Shown: positions 24,679 through 32,366 of the stretch, piece after piece
How positions within the stretch are numbered: position 1 is the first letter of the stretch
Layout: every line of letters starts with the position of its first letter
NCBI RefSeq assembly: GCF_900114005.1
Contig: NZ_FORM01000005.1
Location: 124,001-188,000 of the forward strand
Direction of reading: 5' to 3'
Length of the DNA stretch: 64,000 nt
Source: Olleya namhaensis
GTDB taxonomy: Bacteria; Bacteroidota; Bacteroidia; Flavobacteriales; Flavobacteriaceae
The notes under the pieces: model-generated
What the model was told of the DNA's origin: nothing
Seen by the model: the letters and a program-made list of their open reading frames with translations, nothing else
Databases searched by the model: none
Translations under genes and position numbers: made by a program

Positions 24679-25662
24679 CTAATTGTAATTAGAAGTACTT
24701 ACTTCAAAAGTAGAATCTTTAGCAGCTAAATAACGTTCTGCATCTAATGCAGCCATACATCCTGTACCAGCAGCAGTAATTGCTTGTCTGTATACGTGAT
24801 CTGCAGCATCTCCACTTACAAAAACACCAGCGATGTTAGTTTTAGAAGTTCCTGGTTTTGCATTTATAATGTAACCCGTTTCGTCTAAATCTAAGAAGCC
24901 TTTAAAAATATCTGTATTTGGTTTATGTCCAATAGCAACAAAAAATCCAGTTGCAGGTATTAAATGTGACGCTTTAGTTTGGTTGTTAAGTACCTTAACA
25001 CCTGTAACTACTTGTCCATCTCCAATAACCTCTTCTGTTTCCGTATTGAATAAAATCTCAATGTTTTCTGTGTTTTTAACACGTTCAGACATAATTTTAG
25101 AAGCTCTAAACTCATCACGTCTTACTAACATTGTAACCTTAGTACATAATTTAGATAAGTAATGTGCTTCTTCACAAGCACTATCTCCTGCTCCAACAAT
25201 AACAACTTCTTGCTTTCTGTAGAAAAAACCATCACAAACCGCACAAGCAGAAACTCCACCTCCTAGTTTTAAGTATTTTTGCTCAGACTCTAAACCTAAA
25301 TATTTAGCACTTGCTCCAGTAGATATAATTATTGTATCACAATGGATTTCCTTTTCTCCATTAACCCATACTTTATGTACGTCGCCTGAAAAATCAACTT
25401 TAGTAATCCAACCGTTTCTAACATCTGTTTCAAAACGCTCAGCTTGCTTTTGTAACTCCATCATCATAGCTGGACCTGTAATACCATCAGGATATCCAGG
25501 AAAATTTTCAACTTCATTTGTCGTTGTTAACTGTCCACCTGGTTGTGTTCCTTGGTATAAAACCGGTTTCATATTAGCTCTAGCTGCATAAATTGCGGCA
25601 GTATAACCTGCGGGACCAGAACCTATTATTAAGCATTTTACTTTTTCTATTGTCTCTGACAT
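24679..25662 (-). CDS. trxB: Thioredoxin-disulfide reductase
   Basis: Three hundred and twenty-seven residues, the standard size for low-molecular-weight TrxB. The FAD-binding motif is GSGPAGYTAAIYAARA (14-29), the redox-active disulfide is SACAVCDGFFY (C140, C143), the NADPH-binding motif is GAGDSACEEA, and the C-terminal FAD motif is GVFVSGDAAD. It transfers electrons from NADPH to thioredoxin in the cytoplasm. A TACTTTTG promoter element lies 23 bases upstream. Confidence 0.97.
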   Translation of the reverse strand: MSETIEKVKCLIIGSGPAGYTAAIYAARANMKPVLYQGTQPGGQLTTTNEVENFPGYPDGITGPAMMMELQKQAERFETDVRNGWITKVDFSGDVHKVWVNGEKEIHCDTIIISTGASAKYLGLESEQKYLKLGGGVSACAVCDGFFYRKQEVVIVGAGDSACEEAHYLSKLCTKVTMLVRRDEFRASKIMSERVKNTENIEILFNTETEEVIGDGQVVTGVKVLNNQTKASHLIPATGFFVAIGHKPNTDIFKGFLDLDETGYIINAKPGTSKTNIAGVFVSGDAADHVYRQAITAAGTGCMAALDAERYLAAKDSTFEVSTSNYN

Positions 25663-25684
25663 ATTAATTTCATTTTATCTACTA

Positions 25685-25692
25685 CAAAAGTA
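25685..25692 (-). promoter_or_regulatory. -7 promoter element of trxB
   Basis: Minus strand TACTTTTG matches TAnnTTTG, 22 bases before the trxB ATG at 25662. Confidence 0.5.
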
Positions 25693-25797
25693 GAATTTTT
25701 ATAAGGAAACTTACAACAGTCTTATTAAAAGTTATTATTTAATGATAACCTTTGACTATTGCCTTCCAAAGTACTTGTAGTAATAAGGGTTTGAAGA

Positions 25798-25956
25798 TTA
25801 TTCTCTAACTTTTTTGTAAACTAAAGTTATAAATAATCCAATAAAAATGAAGAAAAATAGCTTTGCTAAGAAAGCTAAATTACCAACTATATCTCCAAAT
25901 CCTAAGACTGCAGATATAAACGATAATATAATAAGTGTAATTATCCAGCGTAACAT
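25798..25956 (-). CDS. DUF1328 (UPF0391, YtjA-like) small membrane protein
   Basis: A 52-residue protein starting MLRWIITLIILSFISAVLGF, then GDIVGNLAFLAKLFFFIFIG and ending VYKKVRE. The MLRWa pattern, two membrane helices and the central G-x-A-x-x-A-K-x-x-F motif are hallmarks of DUF1328/UPF0391. These tiny inner-membrane proteins are stress-associated and have no defined function. It lies 38 bases downstream of the YtxH/holin-X operon on the same strand and probably belongs to it. The ATG and stop are unambiguous, though the gene is shorter than usual gene-calling limits. Confidence 0.85.
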   Translation of the reverse strand: MLRWIITLIILSFISAVLGFGDIVGNLAFLAKLFFFIFIGLFITLVYKKVRE

Positions 25957-25994
25957 TGTAGTGGGTATAATTTTGTATGATAATAAACGGTATG

Positions 25995-26195
25995 CTACTT
26001 AATTAGTTTTTTAACTAACATAAGCATACCATATTTTGAAAATAACTTTATCCCAGACTGCAACCAGTTTGCTGGTTGTATGGATTCCTTAAAATCGCCT
26101 TTCACGGATTTTAATTCTTCTAAAGCAATTTGTCGTTCTAAATTAAGACGCTTCAGACTAAGTTCAATATCTTCTTCTGTTTTGTAATTATTCAT
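25995..26195 (-). CDS. Small helical protein of the YtxH/holin-X operon
   Basis: Sixty-six residues. An amphipathic helix (YKTEEDIELSLKRLNLERQ) is followed by a C-terminal hydrophobic basic segment (YGMLMLVKKLIK). It resembles small proteins annotated DUF6327 in Flavobacteriaceae, an identification from memory that is not certain. It starts one base after the stop of the holin-X gene, so they are co-transcribed. Function unknown; a membrane-peripheral role fits its sequence. Confidence 0.75.
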   Translation of the reverse strand: MNNYKTEEDIELSLKRLNLERQIALEELKSVKGDFKESIQPANWLQSGIKLFSKYGMLMLVKKLIK

Positions 26196-26196
26196 A

Positions 26197-26544
26197 TTAA
26201 TTAAAAAAAGTTTTAGCCATAGACTGTATTACTTTATTGTTGATATGCTTTCTAAAAGCATACAATAGTCCCGAAATCAACAAAAATACAAACCCGACAA
26301 TTACACATCCTAAAGGTTGACTATCCAACTCATTACCAATAGCAATAGCACTAGCAACAGCCAAAAACATCAAACCTATTAGCGCTAAGCTTCCAATAAT
26401 AAAAGCCTTAAAAACTAAACTAACAGAAGATGTTAATTGTTGAAAAACCTTTAACCTATAGTATTCATGAGACTTTTTTAAATACGTCTCACCTTTATCT
26501 ACAGCCTCATTAGAAGATTCATTTATAGATTCAAAAACAGTCAT
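26197..26544 (-). CDS. Phage-holin/holin-X (Actinobacteria_holin) superfamily membrane protein
   Basis: One hundred and fifteen residues with an N-terminal helical region (1-40) and two membrane helices at about 45-70 and 77-98. The pattern (SSVSLVFKAFIIGSLALIGLMFLAVASAIAIG) corresponds to the putative Actinobacterial holin-X / DUF1469 family, which despite the name is a chromosomal envelope protein. It sits between the YtxH gene (one-base gap) and the 66-residue gene in a tight operon. Probably helps membrane integrity under stress; not a phage gene. Confidence 0.82.
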   Translation of the reverse strand: MTVFESINESSNEAVDKGETYLKKSHEYYRLKVFQQLTSSVSLVFKAFIIGSLALIGLMFLAVASAIAIGNELDSQPLGCVIVGFVFLLISGLLYAFRKHINNKVIQSMAKTFFN

Positions 26545-26545
26545 A

Positions 26546-26872
26546 CTATTTTTGAAGTTTTTTGTTCTTAGCCTTTAAGTCTTTTAATTTGTTCTCTAAG
26601 GTAGTAATAACGTCATCCGCTTTATAACTTGCATCAGACACTATAGTTTCTAATTGCACATCTAACGTGTGTTTTTTGTTTGTTAACGTGTCCGTTACTT
26701 GATCTTTTAAATGCAATGCTTCATTTGCAATTTTATCTTTAGTAGCAACCGCCTCTTCTTTTAATTTTTGTCTAGTCTTACTTCCTTTATCTGGTGCAAA
26801 TAAAATTCCTAATGCTGCTCCTACTGCGCCACCTAATAATAATCCTAATGCTGTATTTGTGTTCTTACTCAT
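26546..26872 (-). CDS. YtxH domain protein
   Basis: One hundred and eight residues. The YtxH N-terminus is clear: a glycine-rich membrane helix ([20 protein letters not shown]) followed by [11 protein letters not shown], then a long charged coiled-coil (about 35-105) ending in lysine-rich [10 protein letters not shown]. YtxH proteins are general-stress membrane-anchored proteins of unknown mechanism. It is the first gene of a four-gene minus-strand operon, with a TATCTTTG promoter box upstream. Confidence 0.9.
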   Translation of the reverse strand: MSKNTNTALGLLLGGAVGAALGILFAPDKGSKTRQKLKEEAVATKDKIANEALHLKDQVTDTLTNKKHTLDVQLETIVSDASYKADDVITTLENKLKDLKAKNKKLQK

Positions 26873-26927
26873 TGTATATTTTTTTTTTGGTTAATAAATC
26901 AACTGATTGTTCTAATATCAGCTTACA

Positions 26928-26935
26928 CAAAGATA
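26928..26935 (-). promoter_or_regulatory. -7 promoter element of the YtxH operon
   Basis: Minus strand TATCTTTG (TAnnTTTG), leaving a leader of about 50 bases before the YtxH ATG. Confidence 0.5.
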
Positions 26936-27054
26936 AAATTTACAGATTTAATTATTCTTAATAAAAATCTAAATAAAGTGATAAATCTATGTTAAATACC
27001 ATCCTAAAACATTAAATATTATAGATAATTAATAATTTTAACAAAAACAAAATC

Positions 27055-28419
27055 ATGAAAAAGCAAATAACAACCAAAAACCCTTATACTGGTAAGACTT
27101 TAGAAACTTATGATTATCATACCAAAAAAGAGATTGAAACTATTTTAGAATTATCACAATCTACTTTTAATTCTTGGAGTCAAACCGAAATACCTGAACG
27201 CACCAAATTACTAAAAAATGTTGCTAATCTTTTAGAGACTAATACACTAGAATATGCGCAATTAATGACAGCCGAAATGGGTAAACCTATTTCGCAAAGT
27301 ATAGCAGAAATTAAGAAATGTGCCACATTATGTGACTTTTATATTACCAATGCTGATAAATTTTTATCCGATCAAATTATTGAAACAGAAGCGCATGAAA
27401 GTTTTATAAGCTACGATCCTTTGGGTACAATACTATCTATAATGCCTTGGAATTATCCATTTTGGCAAGTCTTTAGATTTGCAGTACCAACTTTAACAGC
27501 AGGTAACGTCGGATTATTAAAACACGCGTCCAACACAACCGGAACTGCACTAGCAATGGAAAAACTTTTTATAGATGCGGGATATCCTAAAGGCTGTTTC
27601 CAAACTATTTTAGTAAACCATGACGATATAGAAACTGTAATAGCACATGACACTGTAAAAGCAGTTACCCTAACAGGAAGCGAAAAAGCAGGAAAAAGTA
27701 TTGCTGTACTAGCTGCTAAAAATCTAAAAAAAACAGTGCTAGAATTGGGTGGTAATAATGCCTGTGTGGTTTTAGACGATGCTAATTTAGACAAGTATAT
27801 AGACACTATGGTTAGTGCTAGAATGCAAAATAATGGACAAAGTTGTATTGCTGCAAAACGTTTTATAGTCACAGAGAAAATATATGACACCTTTTTAGAG
27901 CAGTTTACAGGCAAAGTAAAAGCCCTAAAAATTGGTGATCCAGAAAAAAAAGACACCTATACTAGTGTAATGGCCAGAGAAGATTTAGCCGAAGAATTAG
28001 AAAACCAAGTTACTAAATCGCTTGAAAAAGGCGCTAAAGTGCATTATGGTAATACAAGAAAAGGTGCGGCTTACCAACCTACAATTATCACAGAAGTGAC
28101 TCCAAATATGCCCATTTTTGATGAAGAAACATTTGGACCTGTAGCAGCTATTATTAAAGCAAAAGACAAAAAAGAAGCTTTAGATTTAGCAAAAAACTCA
28201 CGATTTGGACTCGGAACAATGATTTTTACCGAAGACATTAAAAGCATTTACCACAATATTAGTGACATTCCGGATGGTGCACTTTTTATTAACGAAATGG
28301 TTAAATCAGATCCTAGATTACCTTTCGGAGGAACAAAAGCCTCAGGATATGGTAGAGAATTATCTAAAGAAGGAATATTAGAATTTGTAAACATCAAGAC
28401 CGTTTACATCAATAAGTAA
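27055..28419 (+). CDS. NAD(P)-dependent aldehyde dehydrogenase, succinate-semialdehyde type
   Basis: A 454-residue aldehyde dehydrogenase. Catalytic C264 lies in NNGQSCIAAKRF and general base E230 in LELGGNNACVVLDDA; the cofactor region includes MPWNYPFWQ and TGSEKAGK, and the C-terminal block is LPFGGTKASGYGRELS. Length and the MPWNYPFWQVFRFA and AAKRF wording match the short succinate-semialdehyde dehydrogenase (GabD2/Sad-like) group, which oxidises succinate semialdehyde to succinate. Other aliphatic aldehydes are possible substrates. It is a single gene with a strong terminator. Confidence 0.9.
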   Translation: MKKQITTKNPYTGKTLETYDYHTKKEIETILELSQSTFNSWSQTEIPERTKLLKNVANLLETNTLEYAQLMTAEMGKPISQSIAEIKKCATLCDFYITNADKFLSDQIIETEAHESFISYDPLGTILSIMPWNYPFWQVFRFAVPTLTAGNVGLLKHASNTTGTALAMEKLFIDAGYPKGCFQTILVNHDDIETVIAHDTVKAVTLTGSEKAGKSIAVLAAKNLKKTVLELGGNNACVVLDDANLDKYIDTMVSARMQNNGQSCIAAKRFIVTEKIYDTFLEQFTGKVKALKIGDPEKKDTYTSVMAREDLAEELENQVTKSLEKGAKVHYGNTRKGAAYQPTIITEVTPNMPIFDEETFGPVAAIIKAKDKKEALDLAKNSRFGLGTMIFTEDIKSIYHNISDIPDGALFINEMVKSDPRLPFGGTKASGYGRELSKEGILEFVNIKTVYINK

Positions 28420-28473
28420 CAATTTTTGTCGATTTTGGCCAAAAAATCGCCGAAACCGTTCAAAAAAGGTCAT

Positions 28474-28506
28474 AAAAAAAGCTTCAGTAAAAACTGAAGC
28501 TTTTTT
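28474..28506 (+). terminator. Terminator after the aldehyde dehydrogenase gene
   Basis: Hairpin AAAAGCTTCAG-TAAAAA-CTGAAGCTTTT with six T bases. It abuts the 3' end of the tRNA-Pro gene on the opposite strand, so it may serve both. Confidence 0.88.
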
Positions 28507-28507
28507 G

Positions 28508-28582
28508 TCGGGGTGGCAGGATTCGAACCTGCGGCCTCCACGTCCCAAACGTGGCGCGATAACCGGGCTACGCTACACCCCG
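28508..28582 (-). tRNA. tRNA-Pro (anticodon TGG)
   Basis: The minus strand folds as a tRNA: acceptor CGGGGTG / CACCCCG, D arm containing GTAGCGTAGCCCGG, anticodon stem CCACG / CGTGG around loop TTTGGGA (anticodon TGG, followed by G37 as in tRNA-Pro), and T arm with GGTTCGAATCC. The discriminator base is A and the CCA end is not encoded. Confidence 0.96.
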
Positions 28583-28771
28583 AGTGATTATCATTTTTCC
28601 ACAAAACGATATGTTTTTTGGAGGTGCAAATATACATCTTTTCCTTAAACCAAAGCTGTTTTATTAATTTATTTTTAAAAAAAGATATTTTTTGACGAAA
28701 ACGATTGAATTATTATTCAAAACTAATTTATAATTCCATAATTTGAGTAACACTCATCCTAAAGATTTTAG

Positions 28772-28779
28772 TAAATTTG
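28772..28779 (+). promoter_or_regulatory. -7 promoter element of the udk operon
   Basis: TAAATTTG (TAnnTTTG), 24 bases before the udk ATG. It probably drives udk, the FtsB/DivIC gene and the methylmalonyl-CoA mutase genes. Confidence 0.5.
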
Positions 28780-28803
28780 CCTACTAAGATTTAATAAAAT
28801 AAT

Positions 28804-29412
28804 ATGCTGATAATAGGAATTGCAGGAGGTACTGGTTGTGGTAAAACAACTGTTGTTAATCAAATATTAACCCAATTACCGGAAGGTGAAGTGGGAATAA
28901 TATCACAAGATTCGTACTACAAAGATACGAGCCACCTGTCTTACGACGAAAGAATTAAAATTAACTTTGACCATCCAAGATCTATCGATTTTGACCTTTT
29001 AGAACAACATTTAAAAGATTTAAAAGCGGGAGAATCTATAGAACAACCTGTGTACTCTTTTGTAAAACACAACAGAACAGGTGATACAATTAAAACAAAA
29101 CCAAGAAAAGTAATGATTGTGGAAGGTATTTTAATACTAACACACCCAGAACTTAGAGAGATGTTTGATATTAAAATATTTGTACATGCAGATAGTGACG
29201 AGCGTTTAATTAGACGATTAAAACGTGATATTACAGAACGTGGTAGAGATATTGACGAAGTATTAGCACGTTACCAAAACACATTAAAACCAATGCATCA
29301 GCAATTTATACAACCAATGATGGAGTATGCTGATATTATTATACCTAACAATAAATACAACACGGTTGCTGTAGACATTGTAAAGACTATAATTAACGAA
29401 AAACTACAATAA
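28804..29412 (+). CDS. udk: Uridine kinase
   Basis: Two hundred and two residues. The P-loop is GGTGCGKTT (8-16), followed by SQDSYYKD, the substrate segment FDHPRSIDFDLL, the acidic EGILIL strand and the lid RLKRDITERGRDIDEVLARY. It phosphorylates uridine and cytidine to UMP and CMP in pyrimidine salvage. It heads an operon with the septum-formation initiator protein (nine-base gap) and the methylmalonyl-CoA mutase genes. Confidence 0.96.
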   Translation: MLIIGIAGGTGCGKTTVVNQILTQLPEGEVGIISQDSYYKDTSHLSYDERIKINFDHPRSIDFDLLEQHLKDLKAGESIEQPVYSFVKHNRTGDTIKTKPRKVMIVEGILILTHPELREMFDIKIFVHADSDERLIRRLKRDITERGRDIDEVLARYQNTLKPMHQQFIQPMMEYADIIIPNNKYNTVAVDIVKTIINEKLQ

Positions 29413-29420
29413 GCTAAGTC

Positions 29421-29720
29421 ATGAAGTGGTATAAAAACATATATATAATTATCCTAATCATGTTTGGAGTATGGATGGTTTTTTTTGATACCAATTCTTT
29501 ACTTAGTCATAACGAAGTCAACCAAGAACGTAATAAGTTGGAAGACGAGAAAACGTATTATCGAAAAGAAATAGTAAAAGATAAGAAGGCTATAAAAAAA
29601 CTGACTAACGAAGACGGTTTAGAAACTTTTGCTAGAGAGAAATACTATATGAAAAAGGAAAACGAAGATATTTATATCATCGAATATGCAGATAGCTTAA
29701 AGACCAAAAACAATGAGTAA
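29421..29720 (+). CDS. Septum formation initiator family protein (FtsB/DivIC-like)
   Basis: Ninety-nine residues with one N-terminal membrane helix (about 5-24, YKNIYIIILIMFGVWMVFF), a coiled coil (about 30-65, EVNQERNKLEDEKTYYRKEI) and the family end motif GLETFAREKYYMKKENEDIYII. FtsB/DivIC proteins join FtsL and FtsQ in the cell-division complex. The stop overlaps the start of the mutase small-subunit gene by eight bases, tying a division gene and a metabolic enzyme into one transcript. Confidence 0.92.
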   Translation: MKWYKNIYIIILIMFGVWMVFFDTNSLLSHNEVNQERNKLEDEKTYYRKEIVKDKKAIKKLTNEDGLETFAREKYYMKKENEDIYIIEYADSLKTKNNE

Positions 29721-31035
29721 CTCACTTTTTTCCGCATTTGAAAAAGTATCTTCTAAAGCTTGGAAACAAAAAATTCAAGTCGATTTAAAAGGTGCTGACT
29801 ACAACGACAGCCTAATTTGGAAAACCAATCAAGGTATTGATGTCCGTCCATTTTATCATCAAGATGAAATGGGAGAAACCTTTAAAATCCAACCACAACA
29901 GTGGGCTATTGGTCAGATCATTTTTGTTCAAAACGAAAAAGCATCTAACACAAAAGCATTAGACGCGATTGAAAGAGGTGCCGAAACCTTAAAATTTATC
30001 ATTCCTAATAAAGCAGTTTCAATAGAAAAAACGTTAGAAAATATTGACCTAAGCACGACAACTATTCAGCTAGAGCTTTTATTTTCTGATCAAGACTATT
30101 TAAACAACCTGGCCAAAATTTCCGCGAAAGCGTTATTAATTTTTGACCCAATCGGGTTTTTAGCGCAAACAGGAAACTGGTTTGAAACCTCTAATACCAG
30201 CTTAATAATTAACAACCAAATTACGGTTAACACCACAGCATATCAAAATGCAGGTGCAACAATTATACAGCAATTAGCTTACGGATTATCGCATTTAAAC
30301 GACTATTTTAGTGCACCAGATTTTGCTAATGCTACAGTTAAAACAGTTAATTTTAATGTCGCTGTAAGTACCAATTACTTTTTTGAAATAGCAAAACTTA
30401 GAGCATTACGTGTCTTATATAGTACATTGGCTGCAGAATATAATTGTGATGCCAAATTGCTGATACATGCCATCCCGACAAAACGTAATAAAACTATTTA
30501 CGACTTTAACACCAACATGTTACGCACCACTACGGAATGTATGAGTGCTATTTTAGGTGGCGCAAATACGGTCTATAATTTACCGTACGATGCTATTTAC
30601 CATAAGGATAACGAGTTTGGAGAGCGTATAGCGCGTAATCAATTATTAATTTTGAAAAACGAAAGCTATTTTGATGTTGTAAATAATGCTGCAGATGGGA
30701 GTTATTATATAGAAACGCTAACGTCTCAATTAGCAGAAAAAGCCTTAACTTTATTCAAAGAAATTGAGGCAAATGGTGGTTTTATTGCACAATTAAAAGA
30801 AGGTACAATACAGAAAAAGATTAAAGAAAGTGCTACCAAAGAACAAGAACAGTTTGATGACGGTACAATCACACTTTTAGGAACCAATAAGCATCCTAAT
30901 AAAAATGATAAAATGAAACATGATCTTGAGCTGTTTCCTTTTCTGAAAATTAATCCAAGAAAAACACTAATCCAACCTATCATAGAAAGGCGATTAGCAG
31001 AAACTTTAGAACAAAACAGATTAAAAACTGAATAA
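29713..31035 (+). CDS. mutA: Methylmalonyl-CoA mutase small (beta) subunit
   Basis: Four hundred and forty residues, related to the barrel domain of methylmalonyl-CoA mutase. Features include WKQKIQVDLKGADYNDSLIW, DGSYYIETLTSQLAEKA and GERIARNQLLILKNES, which correspond to matching regions of the large subunit. It lacks the C-terminal cobalamin-binding domain, as expected for the non-catalytic subunit. With the large subunit (gene ending at 34486) it interconverts succinyl-CoA and methylmalonyl-CoA, for propionate metabolism. Two lipoprotein genes separate the subunits. Confidence 0.92.
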   Translation: MSNSLFSAFEKVSSKAWKQKIQVDLKGADYNDSLIWKTNQGIDVRPFYHQDEMGETFKIQPQQWAIGQIIFVQNEKASNTKALDAIERGAETLKFIIPNKAVSIEKTLENIDLSTTTIQLELLFSDQDYLNNLAKISAKALLIFDPIGFLAQTGNWFETSNTSLIINNQITVNTTAYQNAGATIIQQLAYGLSHLNDYFSAPDFANATVKTVNFNVAVSTNYFFEIAKLRALRVLYSTLAAEYNCDAKLLIHAIPTKRNKTIYDFNTNMLRTTTECMSAILGGANTVYNLPYDAIYHKDNEFGERIARNQLLILKNESYFDVVNNAADGSYYIETLTSQLAEKALTLFKEIEANGGFIAQLKEGTIQKKIKESATKEQEQFDDGTITLLGTNKHPNKNDKMKHDLELFPFLKINPRKTLIQPIIERRLAETLEQNRLKTE

Positions 31036-31049
31036 ACTATTATTACACT

Positions 31050-31742
31050 ATGAACACACGTATTTTTAAAATTGCATTAGTATTAGTTATAGCTTTAAAT
31101 GTAAGCTGTAAAAAAAGTGAAGCAAAATTATCAGAATTTAAATACGCCGACCAACCGGACGCTGTGACTTGCAATTCTGGTTATGACGCTGTTATTAAAG
31201 AAGCATTGTATGCTTTTGAAAAAGATATACTTACTAAATACGATCAGAAAGGTCAAAACAAATTAAAAGCATATAGAGCTTATATTAATAATTCGATTTC
31301 TAATAGAATTAACTTAGAAGCGACCATTACACCACACTCTAAAGCTATTTATGATGTACTAAAATCAAAACCAGAATTATGGGACGGTACACATTTAAAC
31401 TACACAAGTCCAGTTGTTACTTGTATTATAGACAATATTAAAGACAAAAAATTACAACAAAGTTTGGTGTCTTTAATTAGTACAAATAGCATGAGATCAG
31501 AATTGTTTACGCCAGCATTAAGAAGCAGTTCGTCTTACGCTAGAGATACGTATTTAGCTACTTTTTTAGCTTTAGACTTATACTATTCAAAATTTAATAC
31601 GGTAGATTTTAGTAAAGTAAACCTATCAAATAATATTGGCGAAGTACTGCCAGGAGATCTTGACAAAAAAGCTACTAATGCGACTATAACACCAAATACA
31701 CCTGCTAAAAAGGACGATCACGCAGGACATAACCACGACTAA
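31050..31742 (+). CDS. Lipoprotein of unknown function between mutase subunits
   Basis: Two hundred and thirty residues. Lipoprotein signal ends VIALNVSCKK (C20). The mature protein is mostly helical (YAFEKDILTKYDQKGQNKLKA and similar) with two cysteines in its central part and a histidine-bearing tail KKDDHAGHNHD that may bind metal. I do not recognise a family. It lies 14 bases after mutA and 12 before a second lipoprotein gene, so all belong to one operon; whether it is functionally linked to the mutase is unknown. Confidence 0.82.
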   Translation: MNTRIFKIALVLVIALNVSCKKSEAKLSEFKYADQPDAVTCNSGYDAVIKEALYAFEKDILTKYDQKGQNKLKAYRAYINNSISNRINLEATITPHSKAIYDVLKSKPELWDGTHLNYTSPVVTCIIDNIKDKKLQQSLVSLISTNSMRSELFTPALRSSSSYARDTYLATFLALDLYYSKFNTVDFSKVNLSNNIGEVLPGDLDKKATNATITPNTPAKKDDHAGHNHD

Positions 31743-31754
31743 TACATTGCACGC

Positions 31755-32366
31755 TTGAAAATAAAAATCATCATACCAATACTTCTAATGTTCTTTTTTT
31801 CTTGTAAAGAAGAGACCAAAGAAACTACTGTTAAAGATGATCTTTTTGGGCAATATTTTAATTTAGACAAAGACAATATTGATGTGTATTTACCTAATAC
31901 ATTACAACAATACACTGTAGATCAATATGCTGGATTGTTGGGCGCTATTGAAGACTCGGTTGCCAGACAAACCGAAATTATGCGTTTTAATATTTTAAAA
32001 TACTCTAAAAAAAATGTGTATTTTTTTAGAACATTAAATCATACTACGGACGTGTCTATAAAAATGACTGACTATTTTCCTTTTAGTAAAGATGACTCTA
32101 GGTATATGTCGGCTTTAGTATCGCAATCTTGTCAAGAAAGTGCATCAGTATCTAATAGTACTTGTACCAAATTAAAGTCGGGATATTCAGGCAACAAGCA
32201 GACACAAGCCTTTATGGCTAAATATAAAATTGAGTCAGGGACAGAACCAACAAGTTACGCAACCATTTATGCGGTTAGTTCTAATTATAAATCTTTTATT
32301 ATAACCTTTCGCTCTATGTTGAATAGGAAGTACAATACATTCATCCAAAAAACTATCGTCAAATAA
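31755..32366 (+). CDS. Second lipoprotein of unknown function between mutase subunits
   Basis: Two hundred and three residues from a TTG start; the sequence [20 protein letters not shown] gives a clean lipoprotein signal (C17), so the TTG is credible although an ATG is absent. The mature part has no recognised domain; it contains two cysteines ([17 protein letters not shown]) that could form a disulfide. The final base of its stop codon overlaps the ATG of the mutase large subunit (TAATG), indicating translational coupling. Confidence 0.82.
   Translation: MKIKIIIPILLMFFFSCKEETKETTVKDDLFGQYFNLDKDNIDVYLPNTLQQYTVDQYAGLLGAIEDSVARQTEIMRFNILKYSKKNVYFFRTLNHTTDVSIKMTDYFPFSKDDSRYMSALVSQSCQESASVSNSTCTKLKSGYSGNKQTQAFMAKYKIESGTEPTSYATIYAVSSNYKSFIITFRSMLNRKYNTFIQKTIVK

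Noticed and set aside
26197-26544. Phage holin gene suggesting a prophage
   Set aside because: Holin-X family proteins occur in chromosomal stress operons with YtxH; no phage genes are nearby.
27453-27956. Minus-strand frame inside the aldehyde dehydrogenase gene
   Set aside because: Antisense shadow; the dehydrogenase has complete catalytic motifs over the whole length.
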